Under the pieces are notes generated by a model. That model was not told the DNA's origin and ran no database searches. It saw only the letters and a program-made list of their open reading frames with translations. Both the position numbers and the translations under genes were made by a program. A stretch of 64,000 nt of DNA from Bradyrhizobium sp. WSM1743 (GTDB lineage Bacteria > Pseudomonadota > Alphaproteobacteria > Rhizobiales > Xanthobacteraceae): contig NZ_AXAZ01000042.1 of NCBI RefSeq assembly GCF_000473065.1, forward strand, positions 1-64,000, written 5' to 3'. How positions within the stretch are numbered: the first letter of the stretch is position 1; the number at the start of each line of letters is the position of its first letter. Shown here in pieces: positions 1-7,922 of this stretch.

Positions 1-197
1 GTCAGTTCCCGCGCCCAGTAATGCGCCCCGCCGCAGGCTTCCATCCCGACCTTCGTCGCCGGCAGCCGTGCGAAGAAGGCCAGCATGTCACGCCGGCGCA
101 GTTTCTTGCGCAGCACCGGTTGCTCCGCTGCGTCAACCCCATGCAGCTGGAAAACACTCTTGGACGTATCCACTCCAATTCGGATAACCTCGCTCAC
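1..197 (-). CDS. IS110-family transposase, N-terminal part (cut by window edge)
   Basis: The minus strand reads from a GTG at 197 to the window edge, giving 65 residues that begin SEVIRIGVDTSKSVFQLHG and reach MEACGGAHYWAREL. The early Asp in IGVDTSK and the Glu in MEACGG fit the RuvC-like DEDD catalytic fold of IS110 transposases, which cut and rejoin the element as a circular intermediate. The rest of the gene lies outside the window, so I cannot tell whether it is intact. IS110 elements lack clear terminal inverted repeats, so the element boundary between 198 and about 411 is not resolved. Confidence 0.85.
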   Translation of the reverse strand, partial: MSEVIRIGVDTSKSVFQLHGVDAAEQPVLRKKLRRRDMLAFFARLPATKVGMEACGGAHYWAREL

Positions 198-411
198 GGA
201 CGGCTCCCTTGTCTGAGATCTAAACCGACCTCATTCTGGCACACTGATGCCGTCGGGGGGCCGTCCACCCCAACAGGAACCCACCACACTATGCGCGGCC
301 CCGGCTCTGCGGCGCTGCGTGCTGCGCTGCGTCGGGGGCTCCCACGGCCAACCGTCTGGAACCCGGCCCATCCGCAACCGTTGGTTTGCGGTTGCAGCCG
401 GAGAACGCGGC

Positions 412-630
412 ATGCGTGCACTCCTCATCATCCTCCTTCTGGCAATGCTGGCGATGGCCGGCTACTTCGCCTATTCCGCAATGGCGGTCGAAGGTGAGCC
501 GATCCCGACGGAAGGCTATGTGGCGCTGGCGCTGGGCGCGGGGTTTTCCGTCATCGTCGGCGTCGGGCTGATGGTGCTGCTGTTCTTCAGCAGCCGCCGC
601 GGCTACGACGAGCCGCCACATTTCAGGTAG
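412..630 (+). CDS. Small two-helix membrane protein, unknown function
   Basis: A 72-residue protein starting MRALLIILLLAMLAMAG has one hydrophobic helix at about residues 3-25 and a second at about 38-60, then a short basic and polar tail ending in PPHFR. No family is recognised. The start at 412 was preferred because an upstream extension adds only low-complexity basic sequence. It lies between the IS110 end and the potassium-channel gene on the same strand. It could be a small inner-membrane protein or a chance reading frame, but the two clean helices favour a real gene. Confidence 0.5.
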   Translation: MRALLIILLLAMLAMAGYFAYSAMAVEGEPIPTEGYVALALGAGFSVIVGVGLMVLLFFSSRRGYDEPPHFR

Positions 631-791
631 GCAATCCGCCAGCGACGGCGGCACGGACGGCAGGCCCGGCGGGGCGGCGCCGGCAAAGCGGCCTGCGCCA
701 TCGTTGACGGCCTCCGCCCGGGCGGGCACTTTGGCGCCGACGTCCCAACCGGGGCCTCGCGACTTGCCCCGAGACCGAATAGCCTTCCCGC

Positions 792-1898
792 ATGTCCAAG
801 CCGCTGATCTCCGCTCTGGCCCAATTCGCGGCCGCCACGGCCGGCCGCAACATGACCAAGGCGGCCTATGTCGCGGTAATCGTCGGCGTGCTCAGCATGG
901 TGTTGCTGACGGACAACCGGGCCAGAGAGGCGCGGGGCTGGGTCGATGCCCTGCTCTGGACCTGCCTCGCCTATTTCGTGTTCGAATGGCTGGTGCGGCT
1001 GCGCCACATGGCGCGGCAGGGGCGGCTTTCGCTCTATGTATCCTCCTCCGCCGGCATCGTCGACGCGATCGGGGCGCTGGCCGTGCCGGTTGCGCTTCTC
1101 CTCGGCGTCGAGCCGAAGACGGCCTGGCTGCTCAGCGTGCTCTGGGTTCTGAAGGTGGTGCCGGGCATTCCCGGCCTGCGGCAGCTGCGCCGCGTCCTGG
1201 TGCTGGAATCGGGGCCGCTGGTCAGCGTGCTCGTGATCTTCCTGATGGTGGTCTTCCTCGCTTCCGTCGCCGAATATTTCCTGGAGCGGGACGTGCAGCC
1301 GCAAACCTTCGGCAGCGTGCCGGCCGCGCTGTGGTGGGCGGTGGTGACCCTGACGACGACGGGCTATGGCGACGTCGTGCCGGTCACGCCGCTCGGACGC
1401 GTGGTGGCAGCCCTGGTGATGATCTCCGGCCTCGGCGTGTTCGGCCTCTGGACCGGTATTTTGGCGACCGGATTTGCCGCGGAGACGCGGCGCGACAATT
1501 TCCTCAAGACCTGGGAGTCCGTCAGCAAAGTGCCGTTCTTCGCGCCCCTGGGACCCGCAGCGATCGCCGACGTCACCCACATGCTGCGCACCATCGAGCT
1601 GCCGGCGCGCACCACAATCATCCGCAAAGGTGCGCAAGGGGACTGCATGTATTTCATCGCCGCCGGCGAGGTCGAGGTCGACCTGCCCGGCAAGAAGGTG
1701 CAGCTCGGCGAAGGCGCCTTCTTCGGCGAGATGGCGCTGCTCGGCAACAACAAGCGCGGCGCCAGCGTCTCGACCACGAAAGTGTCACGGCTTCTGGTGC
1801 TCGACCTCGTCGATTTCCGCGTGCTGATGGCGCGGCATCCCGATCTCGCCGAGACTATCGACGCGGAAGCAAAACGGCGCGCGCTCGAAAACAAGTAG
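792..1898 (+). CDS. MlotiK1-like cyclic-nucleotide-gated potassium channel
   Basis: The 368-residue protein has six hydrophobic segments in the first about 230 residues, the potassium selectivity filter TTTGYGD at about 188-194 between the last two, and a C-terminal cyclic-nucleotide-binding domain at about 250-360. The phosphate-binding cassette is visible as FFGEMALLGNNKRGAS with its conserved Arg near 322. Length and layout match the Mesorhizobium channel MlotiK1 (about 355 residues), which is gated by cAMP; cAMP gating here is inferred from that family. The S4-like segment (LRQLRRVL) has few charges, as in MlotiK1. The crotonase gene follows 11 bp after the stop, so the two may be co-transcribed. 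Confidence 0.93.
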   Translation: MSKPLISALAQFAAATAGRNMTKAAYVAVIVGVLSMVLLTDNRAREARGWVDALLWTCLAYFVFEWLVRLRHMARQGRLSLYVSSSAGIVDAIGALAVPVALLLGVEPKTAWLLSVLWVLKVVPGIPGLRQLRRVLVLESGPLVSVLVIFLMVVFLASVAEYFLERDVQPQTFGSVPAALWWAVVTLTTTGYGDVVPVTPLGRVVAALVMISGLGVFGLWTGILATGFAAETRRDNFLKTWESVSKVPFFAPLGPAAIADVTHMLRTIELPARTTIIRKGAQGDCMYFIAAGEVEVDLPGKKVQLGEGAFFGEMALLGNNKRGASVSTTKVSRLLVLDLVDFRVLMARHPDLAETIDAEAKRRALENK

Positions 1899-1909
1899 TG
1901 GAGACAACA

Positions 1910-2695
1910 ATGTCGGACACAGCCGACGCAGCCACCGGCCCCCTGCTCGAGATCACCGGCGCCCGCGCCACCATCTGCCTCAACCGGCCGAAGCATCTCA
2001 ACCGGCTCCAGGCGGAGGATCTCGACGAACTGACAAGACTGTTCGACCGGGTCGAGGCCGATCCCGATATCCGCGTGCTGGTGCTGACCGGCACCGGGCG
2101 CGCCTTCTCCGCCGGCTACGATCTCAATTCGGTGGCGGAGCGTGCGGTCAGCGCCAGCGAGCAGCAGAGCGCGGGCTCGGCCTTCGAGGTGGTCGTCAAT
2201 CGGCTCGAGGATCTCGGCGTGCCGACGATCTGCCGGCTCAACGGCGGCGTCTATGGCGGCTCGACCGACCTCGTGCTCGCCTGCGATTTCCGGATTGGCG
2301 TCGACACCGCGGAAATGTTCATGCCGGCGGCACGGCTTGGGCTGCACTACTATCCGAGCGGCATCAAACGCTACGTGACCCGCCTCGGCGTGGACAATGC
2401 GAAGAAGCTGTTCCTGACCGCGCAGAAGATCAGCGCCCCGGAGATGCTGCGCATCGGCTATCTCACCGCGATGGTGCCGGTGGAGTTCCTGGACGAGGAG
2501 GTCGACAAGCTCGCTGGCCTCCTCGCCGGCAACGCCCCGCAGGCGATGCGGGGCATGAAGCGCGCGATCAACGAGTTCGCCCGCGGCGAGCTCGACGAGC
2601 GAGCTGCCGACCAACGCCACCGCGACAGCATGCGCGGCGACGAGATCAAGGAAGGCATCAAGGCGTTTGCGGAGAAGCGGGCACCGCGATTTTGA
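1910..2695 (+). CDS. Crotonase-fold enoyl-CoA hydratase/isomerase-like protein
   Basis: The 261-residue protein has the crotonase fold: ICLNRPKHLNRL near the N-terminus, the CoA/oxyanion stretch GRAFSAGYDL at about 64-73, and LNGGVYGGSTDLVLACD at about 107-123. Classical hydratases carry one catalytic Glu in GGGxEL and a second in PExxLG. Here these positions read GGSTDL and MPAARLG, so the first is Asp and the second Ala. Hydratase activity is therefore doubtful, and the enzyme may catalyse another crotonase-type reaction. The ATG is 11 bp after the channel gene and follows a GGAGA ribosome site. Confidence 0.85.
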   Translation: MSDTADAATGPLLEITGARATICLNRPKHLNRLQAEDLDELTRLFDRVEADPDIRVLVLTGTGRAFSAGYDLNSVAERAVSASEQQSAGSAFEVVVNRLEDLGVPTICRLNGGVYGGSTDLVLACDFRIGVDTAEMFMPAARLGLHYYPSGIKRYVTRLGVDNAKKLFLTAQKISAPEMLRIGYLTAMVPVEFLDEEVDKLAGLLAGNAPQAMRGMKRAINEFARGELDERAADQRHRDSMRGDEIKEGIKAFAEKRAPRF

Positions 2696-2704
2696 AGCGC
2701 CCTC

Positions 2705-3349
2705 TCATCCACCAGCAGCCTCGGCATGCTGCGCTGCCATCTCCGCATCCGCGGCAGTGATGCGTTGGAACGCCGGCCGTGCGGTCATGCGCTCGGCATA
2801 GCGAACGAACACGTCCTTCTTCGGCACGATGCCGAACATCATGGTCCAGCTGAAGGCGACGCCCCACAACACATCGGCGGCCGTCATGCGCTCGCCGAGC
2901 AGATACGGTCCCTTCGACAGCTGTGCCTCGAGCGCGCCCAACATCGTATCATAATCGGCATAGGGCGACTGCGTGATCGGCGCCGGCTCGCGTTGCATGA
3001 ACTTGTCGATCAAGGCCGGTTCGAACGAAGAGCCGTAATACGAGATCCAACGCAGATAAGGCCCGCGCAGCGGATCGTTCAGGGCGGGCGTGAGGCCGGC
3101 CTGCGGAAACAGGTCGGCAAGATAGATGGTGATGGCGACCTGCTCCGTCACCAACGCCTCGCCGTGGCGGATCGCCGGCACCTTGCCGAGCGGGTTGATG
3201 GCGAGATAGGCCGGCTTGCGCTGCTCGCCGGCCTTCATGTTGAGGACATGAAGATCATACGGAGCCCCCATCTCCTCCAGCAGCACCCGCGTGCCGGTGG
3301 CACGCGTCTGCGGCGAATAATACAGCGTGATGCGGTTCGGATCGGTCAT
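2705..3349 (-). CDS. Glutathione S-transferase family protein
   Basis: About 214 residues with an N-terminal thioredoxin-like GST domain (ITLYYSPQTRATGTRVLLEE, then NPLGKVPAI with the cis-Pro and the glutathione-contacting TEQVAI) and an all-helical C-terminal domain. The start at 3349 has GGAGAAG at proper spacing; an upstream Met at 3364 has none. It is divergent from the YafY-type regulator at 3438, and a perfect inverted repeat (3396-3428) sits between them, so the regulator probably controls this gene. The substrate is unknown. Confidence 0.88.
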   Translation of the reverse strand: MTDPNRITLYYSPQTRATGTRVLLEEMGAPYDLHVLNMKAGEQRKPAYLAINPLGKVPAIRHGEALVTEQVAITIYLADLFPQAGLTPALNDPLRGPYLRWISYYGSSFEPALIDKFMQREPAPITQSPYADYDTMLGALEAQLSKGPYLLGERMTAADVLWGVAFSWTMMFGIVPKKDVFVRYAERMTARPAFQRITAADAEMAAQHAEAAGG

Positions 3350-3395
3350 GGCAGTCTTCTCCATCTGGCCGGCTGGCGATGGGCTGCTTGTAGCG

Positions 3396-3428
3396 AACCA
3401 TACCTGACATCCTCTGTCAGGTATGGTT
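3396..3428. promoter_or_regulatory. Perfect 14-bp inverted repeat, probable YafY-type operator
   Basis: AACCATACCTGACA (3396-3409), a 5-bp spacer and TGTCAGGTATGGTT (3415-3428) form a perfect inverted repeat in the short gap between divergent GST and HTH/WYL genes. It ends 9 bp before the regulator start codon and lies about 46 bp upstream of the GST start, so a bound dimer could block both genes. Assignment to the neighbouring regulator is inference from position. Confidence 0.8.
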
Positions 3429-3437
3429 TAAGGCATC

Positions 3438-4457
3438 ATGCGCGCGAGCCGGATGCTGTCGATCCTCACCACCCTCCAGGCCAGAGGGCGGGTCACCGCG
3501 CCCGAGCTCGCGGAGGCCTGCGAAGTTTCGGTGCGCACGATCTATCGCGACATCGATGCGCTCGCGGCATCCGGTGTCCCCGTTTACGCCGACCGCGGCG
3601 CGGAAGGCGGCTATCGCCTGCTCGACGGCTATCGCGTGCGGCTGAACGGGCTCTCGCAGAGCGAGGCGGGCGCGCTGTTCCTGGCAGGATTGCCGGGCCC
3701 GGCCGCGGCGCTCGGGCTGGACGCGGCGATGATCGCCGCGCAGAACAAGCTGATGGCTGCGCTGCCAGCGAATTTGCGCGAGGACGCCGGGCGCATGCAG
3801 GAGCGTTTTCACCTGGACGCGCCGGGCTGGTTCGGCGAGGCGGAAGATCCAAAGCACCTGCGCAGCATCGTCGGCGCCGTGCTGCGCGGAACGCTGATCA
3901 AGATCCGCTACCAGAGCTGGCGATCGGAGAAGCAGCGCCGCGTCGCCCCGCTCGGCCTCGTGTTGAAAGGCGGCAGCTGGTATCTCGCCGGGCAAGTCGA
4001 CGGCAGCGTGCGGACCTATCGCGTTGCGCGCGTGCTCGACTGCACGTCGCTCGACGACCGCTTCGATCGTCCCGCCGGCTTCGATCTCGCCGCCTATTGG
4101 CAGGCTGCGACGATGCGCCTCGAGGCCGAGATGCATCCCAATGTCGCGATCGTCCGGCTGTCGCCGTTCGGCGTCAAGCTGCTCGACGCGCTGAGCCAGC
4201 CCTACATCAAGGCGCGCACGCAGCTCGAGGAGAGTACTGATGCAGACGGCTGGCGCATCGCGCGCGTGCCGATCGGCAAGACGTCGTGGCACGCCGCCGC
4301 CGAATTGCTGCGGCTCGGCCCCGAGGCCGAAGTGCTGGAACCCGCCGATCTCCGCGACAAGATGGCCGAGCTGACGCAGGCGATGGCTGTGCGCTATCGG
4401 GCGGTGCGAAAAGCCCGATCGCGACACATTTGGCCGCAGCCCACGAAACAATCCTGA
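3438..4457 (+). CDS. YafY-family HTH/WYL-domain transcriptional regulator
   Basis: The 339-residue protein starts with a winged-helix domain (SRMLSILTTLQARGRVTAPE, then SVRTIYRDIDALAASG at about residues 31-46) and continues into a WYL ligand-sensing domain with RYQSWRSEKQRRVAPLGLVL and GSWYLAGQVDG. WYL regulators bind nucleic-acid-like or other small ligands; this one's ligand is unknown. It is divergent from a GST gene across a perfect palindrome, the usual arrangement for an autoregulated local repressor. An AAGG site precedes the ATG by 5 bp. Confidence 0.9.
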   Translation: MRASRMLSILTTLQARGRVTAPELAEACEVSVRTIYRDIDALAASGVPVYADRGAEGGYRLLDGYRVRLNGLSQSEAGALFLAGLPGPAAALGLDAAMIAAQNKLMAALPANLREDAGRMQERFHLDAPGWFGEAEDPKHLRSIVGAVLRGTLIKIRYQSWRSEKQRRVAPLGLVLKGGSWYLAGQVDGSVRTYRVARVLDCTSLDDRFDRPAGFDLAAYWQAATMRLEAEMHPNVAIVRLSPFGVKLLDALSQPYIKARTQLEESTDADGWRIARVPIGKTSWHAAAELLRLGPEAEVLEPADLRDKMAELTQAMAVRYRAVRKARSRHIWPQPTKQS

Positions 4458-4555
4458 AACACGATTCTTCCCTCGCGCCGTGAACGCATTCGCATTTCGC
4501 CTCGACCGAGATGCAGGGACACAACAATGGCCTTGGCGCCAAATGGAGAATGAAG

Positions 4556-4804
4556 ATGTTTCGTAAGCTTGCTCTTGGTCTGATCGCCGCCGGTTCGCTC
4601 GGCGTTGCCGCGCTCGCCCCCACCGCCGCTTCGGCCGGTGGTTTCCATCATCACCACTGGGGTCATCACTGGGGTCCCGGCTGGGGCTTCGGCGGCGTCT
4701 ACGTCAACACCGGCGTCAGCAACTGCTACCAGGAGCGCCTGGTCCAGACCCGTCATGGCCTGCGCGTGCGCGTCGTGAATGTCTGCGCCTACGGGATCTA
4801 CTGA
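4556..4804 (+). CDS. Small secreted His/Gly/Trp-rich protein
   Basis: The start at 4556 has GGAG seven bases upstream; an ATG six bases earlier is too close to it. The 82-residue product has a clear signal peptide (basic MFRK, hydrophobic core, cleavage near ASA-GG) followed by a histidine- and tryptophan-rich stretch of HHHH, WGHHW and GPGWGFGG and a C-terminal part with two Cys (NCYQERLV and VNVCAYG). This small periplasmic type is common in rhizobia; its role is unknown, and the His cluster suggests metal binding (inference). An intrinsic terminator follows. Confidence 0.75.
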   Translation: MFRKLALGLIAAGSLGVAALAPTAASAGGFHHHHWGHHWGPGWGFGGVYVNTGVSNCYQERLVQTRHGLRVRVVNVCAYGIY

Positions 4805-4814
4805 TAGCTCGCGT

Positions 4815-5819
4815 TCACGACGAAGCTCCGGTCGCATCGCGGCCGGAGTTTTGCGTTGATGAACCAGCCTGCCGCTGCCGGCGAAACCATGCCCAGGTCT
4901 CGCGCGTCGTTCTGATGTAGCCGCGGCCGCGATGGACGATCTCGCCGTCGACGATCGCGTTCAGTCTCGGCAGCGCGTGAAAGGGGATCGAGGGATAAGC
5001 GTGGTGCTCGACATGATAGGGCATGTTCCATGCGAACCATTTGACGATTGCAGCGGTGTAGGTAGTGCGGGTGTTCTGAAAGGCGCTGCGGGTGCGATCG
5101 CAACCGGTGTGCTCGGCCAAGAGATAGGGCCGTAGGAAGAATTGCCCGATGACCAGCGGAACGACCCAGACCATGAGCAGCAGCGCGGAGGAGAACCACA
5201 GTGAGAGCGCGAGCAGCAGAACATAGAGGGTGCCATAGACGCGCGCTTCGGTCACAATAATGGCGCGCTTGTTCTCGGGGATCCAGGGCACCGTGACCTT
5301 GCCGGTGACGGCATGGCCGAGCATCAGCCGGAGGCGGCCCGCAACCTGAAGCAAGCCGCTATAGGCGATCACGATCTGGGTGTCGGATTTCGGCTTCACG
5401 CCGACGATCAGCTCCGGGTCCTTCTCGGGATCCTGGGTGTAGCGATGATGGTCCCAGTGGAACAAGCAGTAATATTCGTAAGGCTGCCCGATGATGAAGG
5501 CCGAGAGATAGCCGACCGCGAGGTTGAGGCTGCGGCTCTTGAACGCGGTCTTGTGCGCGGTCTCGTGCACCGCCATGAACAGAAAGGCGACGAAATAGCC
5601 CTGTACCACTATCAGCGGCAGCGCCCAAAGGATGCCATAGCTCGAGCTGACTTTCCAGATCAACGATCCGACCAGAATGACCACGCCGTAATGGCAAAGG
5701 CTGCGCGCCGCGCCCTGGAAATTGGAGCGGGCCGACAGTTCGCGCAGCATCGCCGGGCTCAGCGGCTTCAGACGATGGCCGGACTCAGAAACGCTTGCGT
5801 CAGTCATGATCGGGTGCAT
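4815..5819 (-). CDS. Membrane fatty acid desaturase/hydroxylase-family protein
   Basis: The 334-residue protein has several membrane helices and the three histidine boxes of di-iron membrane desaturases: HETAH at about 90, HWDHH at about 121 and HVEHH at about 273. An AEHTGC motif at about 234 is also present. It would introduce a double bond or hydroxyl into a lipid chain at the inner membrane; the substrate is unknown. It starts 3 bp after the stop of the MetX-like hydrolase, so the two are surely one transcript. Its last codons overlap a terminator serving the convergent neighbour. Confidence 0.88.
   Translation of the reverse strand: MHPIMTDASVSESGHRLKPLSPAMLRELSARSNFQGAARSLCHYGVVILVGSLIWKVSSSYGILWALPLIVVQGYFVAFLFMAVHETAHKTAFKSRSLNLAVGYLSAFIIGQPYEYYCLFHWDHHRYTQDPEKDPELIVGVKPKSDTQIVIAYSGLLQVAGRLRLMLGHAVTGKVTVPWIPENKRAIIVTEARVYGTLYVLLLALSLWFSSALLLMVWVVPLVIGQFFLRPYLLAEHTGCDRTRSAFQNTRTTYTAAIVKWFAWNMPYHVEHHAYPSIPFHALPRLNAIVDGEIVHRGRGYIRTTRETWAWFRRQRQAGSSTQNSGRDATGASS
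4826..4852 (+). terminator. Intrinsic terminator after the His-rich small gene
   Basis: A 10-bp stem (CTCCGGTCGC with GCGGCCGGAG, one T.G pair), a 3-base loop and TTTT lie 22 bp after the stop at 4804. The hairpin sits inside the last codons of the convergent desaturase gene; the opposite strand lacks a T-run, so it should stop only rightward transcription. Confidence 0.8.
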
Positions 5820-5822
5820 GTC

Positions 5823-6839
5823 TTACTTGCGGAGGAGCCCGGCGATCTCGGCCTTGATGAAGGCCTGGTCGCGGGGATTGTTGACGGGATTGCCGGCGCG
5901 ATGGCCGTGCAGCGATGGGATCGGATGCAGCACGGCTGACTTTGCATTGACCAGCTTGCCGAGTTCGTCCTCGTTGTCGCGGACGTCGAAATAGCGATCG
6001 GTCGCGCCGGGCATCAGCAGCATATTCGCCTTGATCGCGGCGAGCGCGCGATCGAGATCGCCGCCGAAGGCCGAGCACCCGCTGATGTCGCCGCGCTGCC
6101 AGATGCCGATCTGCGCCAGGAGATCGTTGGCATCGCGCCGCGCGAAAGTCGCGTCCCAGGCGCGGACGAGATAGTCCTCGAGCGAGGTGAAGCCGGCCTC
6201 GCGCCAGAGCTCGTCGCGATAGAAGCCGTGCGACATCGCCCAGCCGGCATAGACGCGTCCCATGGCGCGATAGCCGGCAACGGGTTTTTCGACGAAACGG
6301 CCGTCGCGGAAGGCGGGATCGGCCGTGAGCGCGGCCTTCACGCTTTCCAGGAAGACGTAGTTGTAGGGCGCACAACGCGCGCTGCCGCAGACGACTGCGG
6401 CGCGCTCAACCATGTCGGGATGCAGCGCCGCCCAGTGATAGGCCTGCATGCCGCCCATCGACCAGCCATAAACCAGCGCAAGCTTTGAGATGCCGAAGCG
6501 TTCGGTGAGCAGCCGGTGCTGGACCGCGATGGCGTCGTGATAGGTCACTTCTGGGAAGGGCGTGGGCGTGTTCGACGGCGAGGACGACGACAGGCCGTTA
6601 CCGAACAGATTCGGGATGACGATGAAATAGCGCGAGGGATCGAGCACGCCGTCAGGCCCGATCAGCCACTCGGTGTCGGTGTGCTGCGCGCTGAACGAGG
6701 TCGGATAGAGAATGACGTTGTCTCTGGCCGGGCTCAGCGTGCCATAGGTCTTGTAGGCGAGCTTCAGCTTCGGAAGGACGACGCCGGATTGGAGCACGAC
6801 GTCGCCGGCCTCGAAGATCTCATAGTCGCGCTCAGCCAT
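5823..6839 (-). CDS. MetX-like alpha/beta-hydrolase
   Basis: The protein of about 338 residues resembles homoserine O-acetyltransferase: LAYKTYGTLS and VILYPTSFSAQ near the N-terminus, the nucleophile elbow GWSMGG at about 124, the acid in GATDRYFD and the base in LHGHRAG. Family members lacking clear methionine-pathway context are common, and here the next gene is a desaturase, so a methionine role is not supported. The start at 6839 gives the family-typical N-terminus; an alternative upstream Met at 6896 adds only Arg-rich sequence. A promoter with a palindrome over its -10 lies about 100 bp upstream. Confidence 0.82.
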   Translation of the reverse strand: MAERDYEIFEAGDVVLQSGVVLPKLKLAYKTYGTLSPARDNVILYPTSFSAQHTDTEWLIGPDGVLDPSRYFIVIPNLFGNGLSSSSPSNTPTPFPEVTYHDAIAVQHRLLTERFGISKLALVYGWSMGGMQAYHWAALHPDMVERAAVVCGSARCAPYNYVFLESVKAALTADPAFRDGRFVEKPVAGYRAMGRVYAGWAMSHGFYRDELWREAGFTSLEDYLVRAWDATFARRDANDLLAQIGIWQRGDISGCSAFGGDLDRALAAIKANMLLMPGATDRYFDVRDNEDELGKLVNAKSAVLHPIPSLHGHRAGNPVNNPRDQAFIKAEIAGLLRK

Positions 6840-6941
6840 TGTGCGTCCCAATCTCGCTCGCGGCCCCCGCGACGCGACGCGGAGACGGCGATGCATCGAT
6901 CATGCCAGCCGCAGACGCGCCATTGCGTCACGCTCAATAAC

Positions 6942-6956
6942 TGTACGTATAGTACA
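6942..6956. promoter_or_regulatory. 15-bp palindrome over the hydrolase/desaturase -10 box
   Basis: TGTAC-GTATA-GTACA is a perfect inverted repeat that covers the predicted -10 hexamer of the leftward promoter. Symmetry, size and position fit a TetR-type repressor site, but no TetR gene lies nearby, so the regulator would act from elsewhere (inference). Confidence 0.65.
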
Positions 6957-6974
6957 TTTATTATGGGCCGGCAA
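6946..6974 (-). promoter_or_regulatory. Sigma-70-like promoter of the MetX-like/desaturase operon
   Basis: On the minus strand TTGCCG (6974-6969), a 17-bp spacer and TATACG (6951-6946) match the housekeeping promoter layout. Transcription would start near 6939 and give a leader of about 100 bases before the start at 6839. Confidence 0.6.
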
Positions 6975-6999
6975 GATAAATCCGATCGGGCGCCGGGTC

Positions 7000-7803
7000 T
7001 CAGGCGATAGCCGCGATATATCGCGCCACCGATGCAGCAAACGCCGCTTTGGCGCCGCTCGCGATATTGCGGCCCCACCAGGCGCCATAGATCCGGTCAA
7101 AGGCGAGCGGCTCGACGGCATCAGCGATCCGCCGCACCGCGGCGGCGTTGAGCGGCATGTAATTCGGATAGGAATACATGAAGCTGACGAAGCGCCGGTC
7201 CATCGTCACCTGAGCGATGTCCCCGGTGAGCAGCGCGCCCTTGCCGCCCGCACCACGCGCATAATGCAGCACGGTGGCGCCGGCGAAGTGGCCGCCGGTG
7301 CGCAGCAGCAGCACATCGTCGGAGATGCGATGGCTTTCGCCGGTCCAATGCACGATCGATGGATGCGGACGCGTCACCCATTGGCCATCGTCCGCGTGCA
7401 GATAGACGGACACGCCGCCGAAGGCATCGCTCCAGTCGGCGAGCGCACCATAATAATGCGGATGCGAGATCGCGATCGCTTTTAACCCGCCGAGCGAGCG
7501 GACATGAGCGATCGCCTCCGGCGTCACCAGCGGCACGCAGTCCCACATCATGCATCCGTCCGCTAGCGGCACCAGCAGCGCGCGCTGGCCGATGGCGAAA
7601 CTCGGCTCGAGAGCGAGACCGGTGAGGCCGAGATCATCGCGCCAGACGACGGGGTGGCGCTCTGCCAGCGCCGCGCGCGTCAGGAAGATTTGCCCTTTCC
7701 AGCCCACATACTGCCGTTCGTCCTCGCAGATCGGACAGGATGCGGGCGGATGTCCGCTGTCCGGAAATTGCGCGCCGCAGGTTTCGCAGGTCCAGAGTGG
7801 CAT
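7000..7803 (-). CDS. Zinc-ribbon plus metallo-beta-lactamase-fold protein
   Basis: The 267-residue protein opens with a rubredoxin-like zinc ribbon (CETCGAQF and CPICEDER at about residues 5-27) and continues into an MBL-fold domain. The metal motif reads SHPHYYGALADW where active MBL enzymes have HxHxDH; a later His (GGHFAG) and Asp (TGDIAQ) are present. It may have a modified metal site. The start at 7803 places the CxxC pair at the very N-terminus, as in the family. It is transcribed leftward towards the hydrolase/desaturase operon, separated from it by that operon's promoter. Confidence 0.82.
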   Translation of the reverse strand: MPLWTCETCGAQFPDSGHPPASCPICEDERQYVGWKGQIFLTRAALAERHPVVWRDDLGLTGLALEPSFAIGQRALLVPLADGCMMWDCVPLVTPEAIAHVRSLGGLKAIAISHPHYYGALADWSDAFGGVSVYLHADDGQWVTRPHPSIVHWTGESHRISDDVLLLRTGGHFAGATVLHYARGAGGKGALLTGDIAQVTMDRRFVSFMYSYPNYMPLNAAAVRRIADAVEPLAFDRIYGAWWGRNIASGAKAAFAASVARYIAAIA

Positions 7804-7922
7804 GGCCGTAATCCTGATTGAGACCGTCGCACGTATGACATGACGTCGCGGGCCTGCGATCGCAAGGGCGATCGGAACCAACGCGATGAGCGCAGGTTAG
7901 GTTCTGGTCCGCCCGGGCACCT

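Noticed and set aside
198..411. Exact left boundary of the IS110 element
   Set aside because: No terminal repeats or target duplication can be seen, so a boundary would be a guess.
603..1637. Long leftward open frame opposite the potassium channel gene
   Set aside because: Its product is a low-complexity His/Arg/Gln/Asp-rich sequence of the kind produced opposite high-GC genes; the channel on the other strand has complete motifs.
5823..6839. Calling the alpha/beta-hydrolase metX (homoserine O-acetyltransferase)
   Set aside because: The fold and catalytic residues fit, but the partner gene is a desaturase and no methionine gene or SAM riboswitch is near, so a pathway name is not justified.
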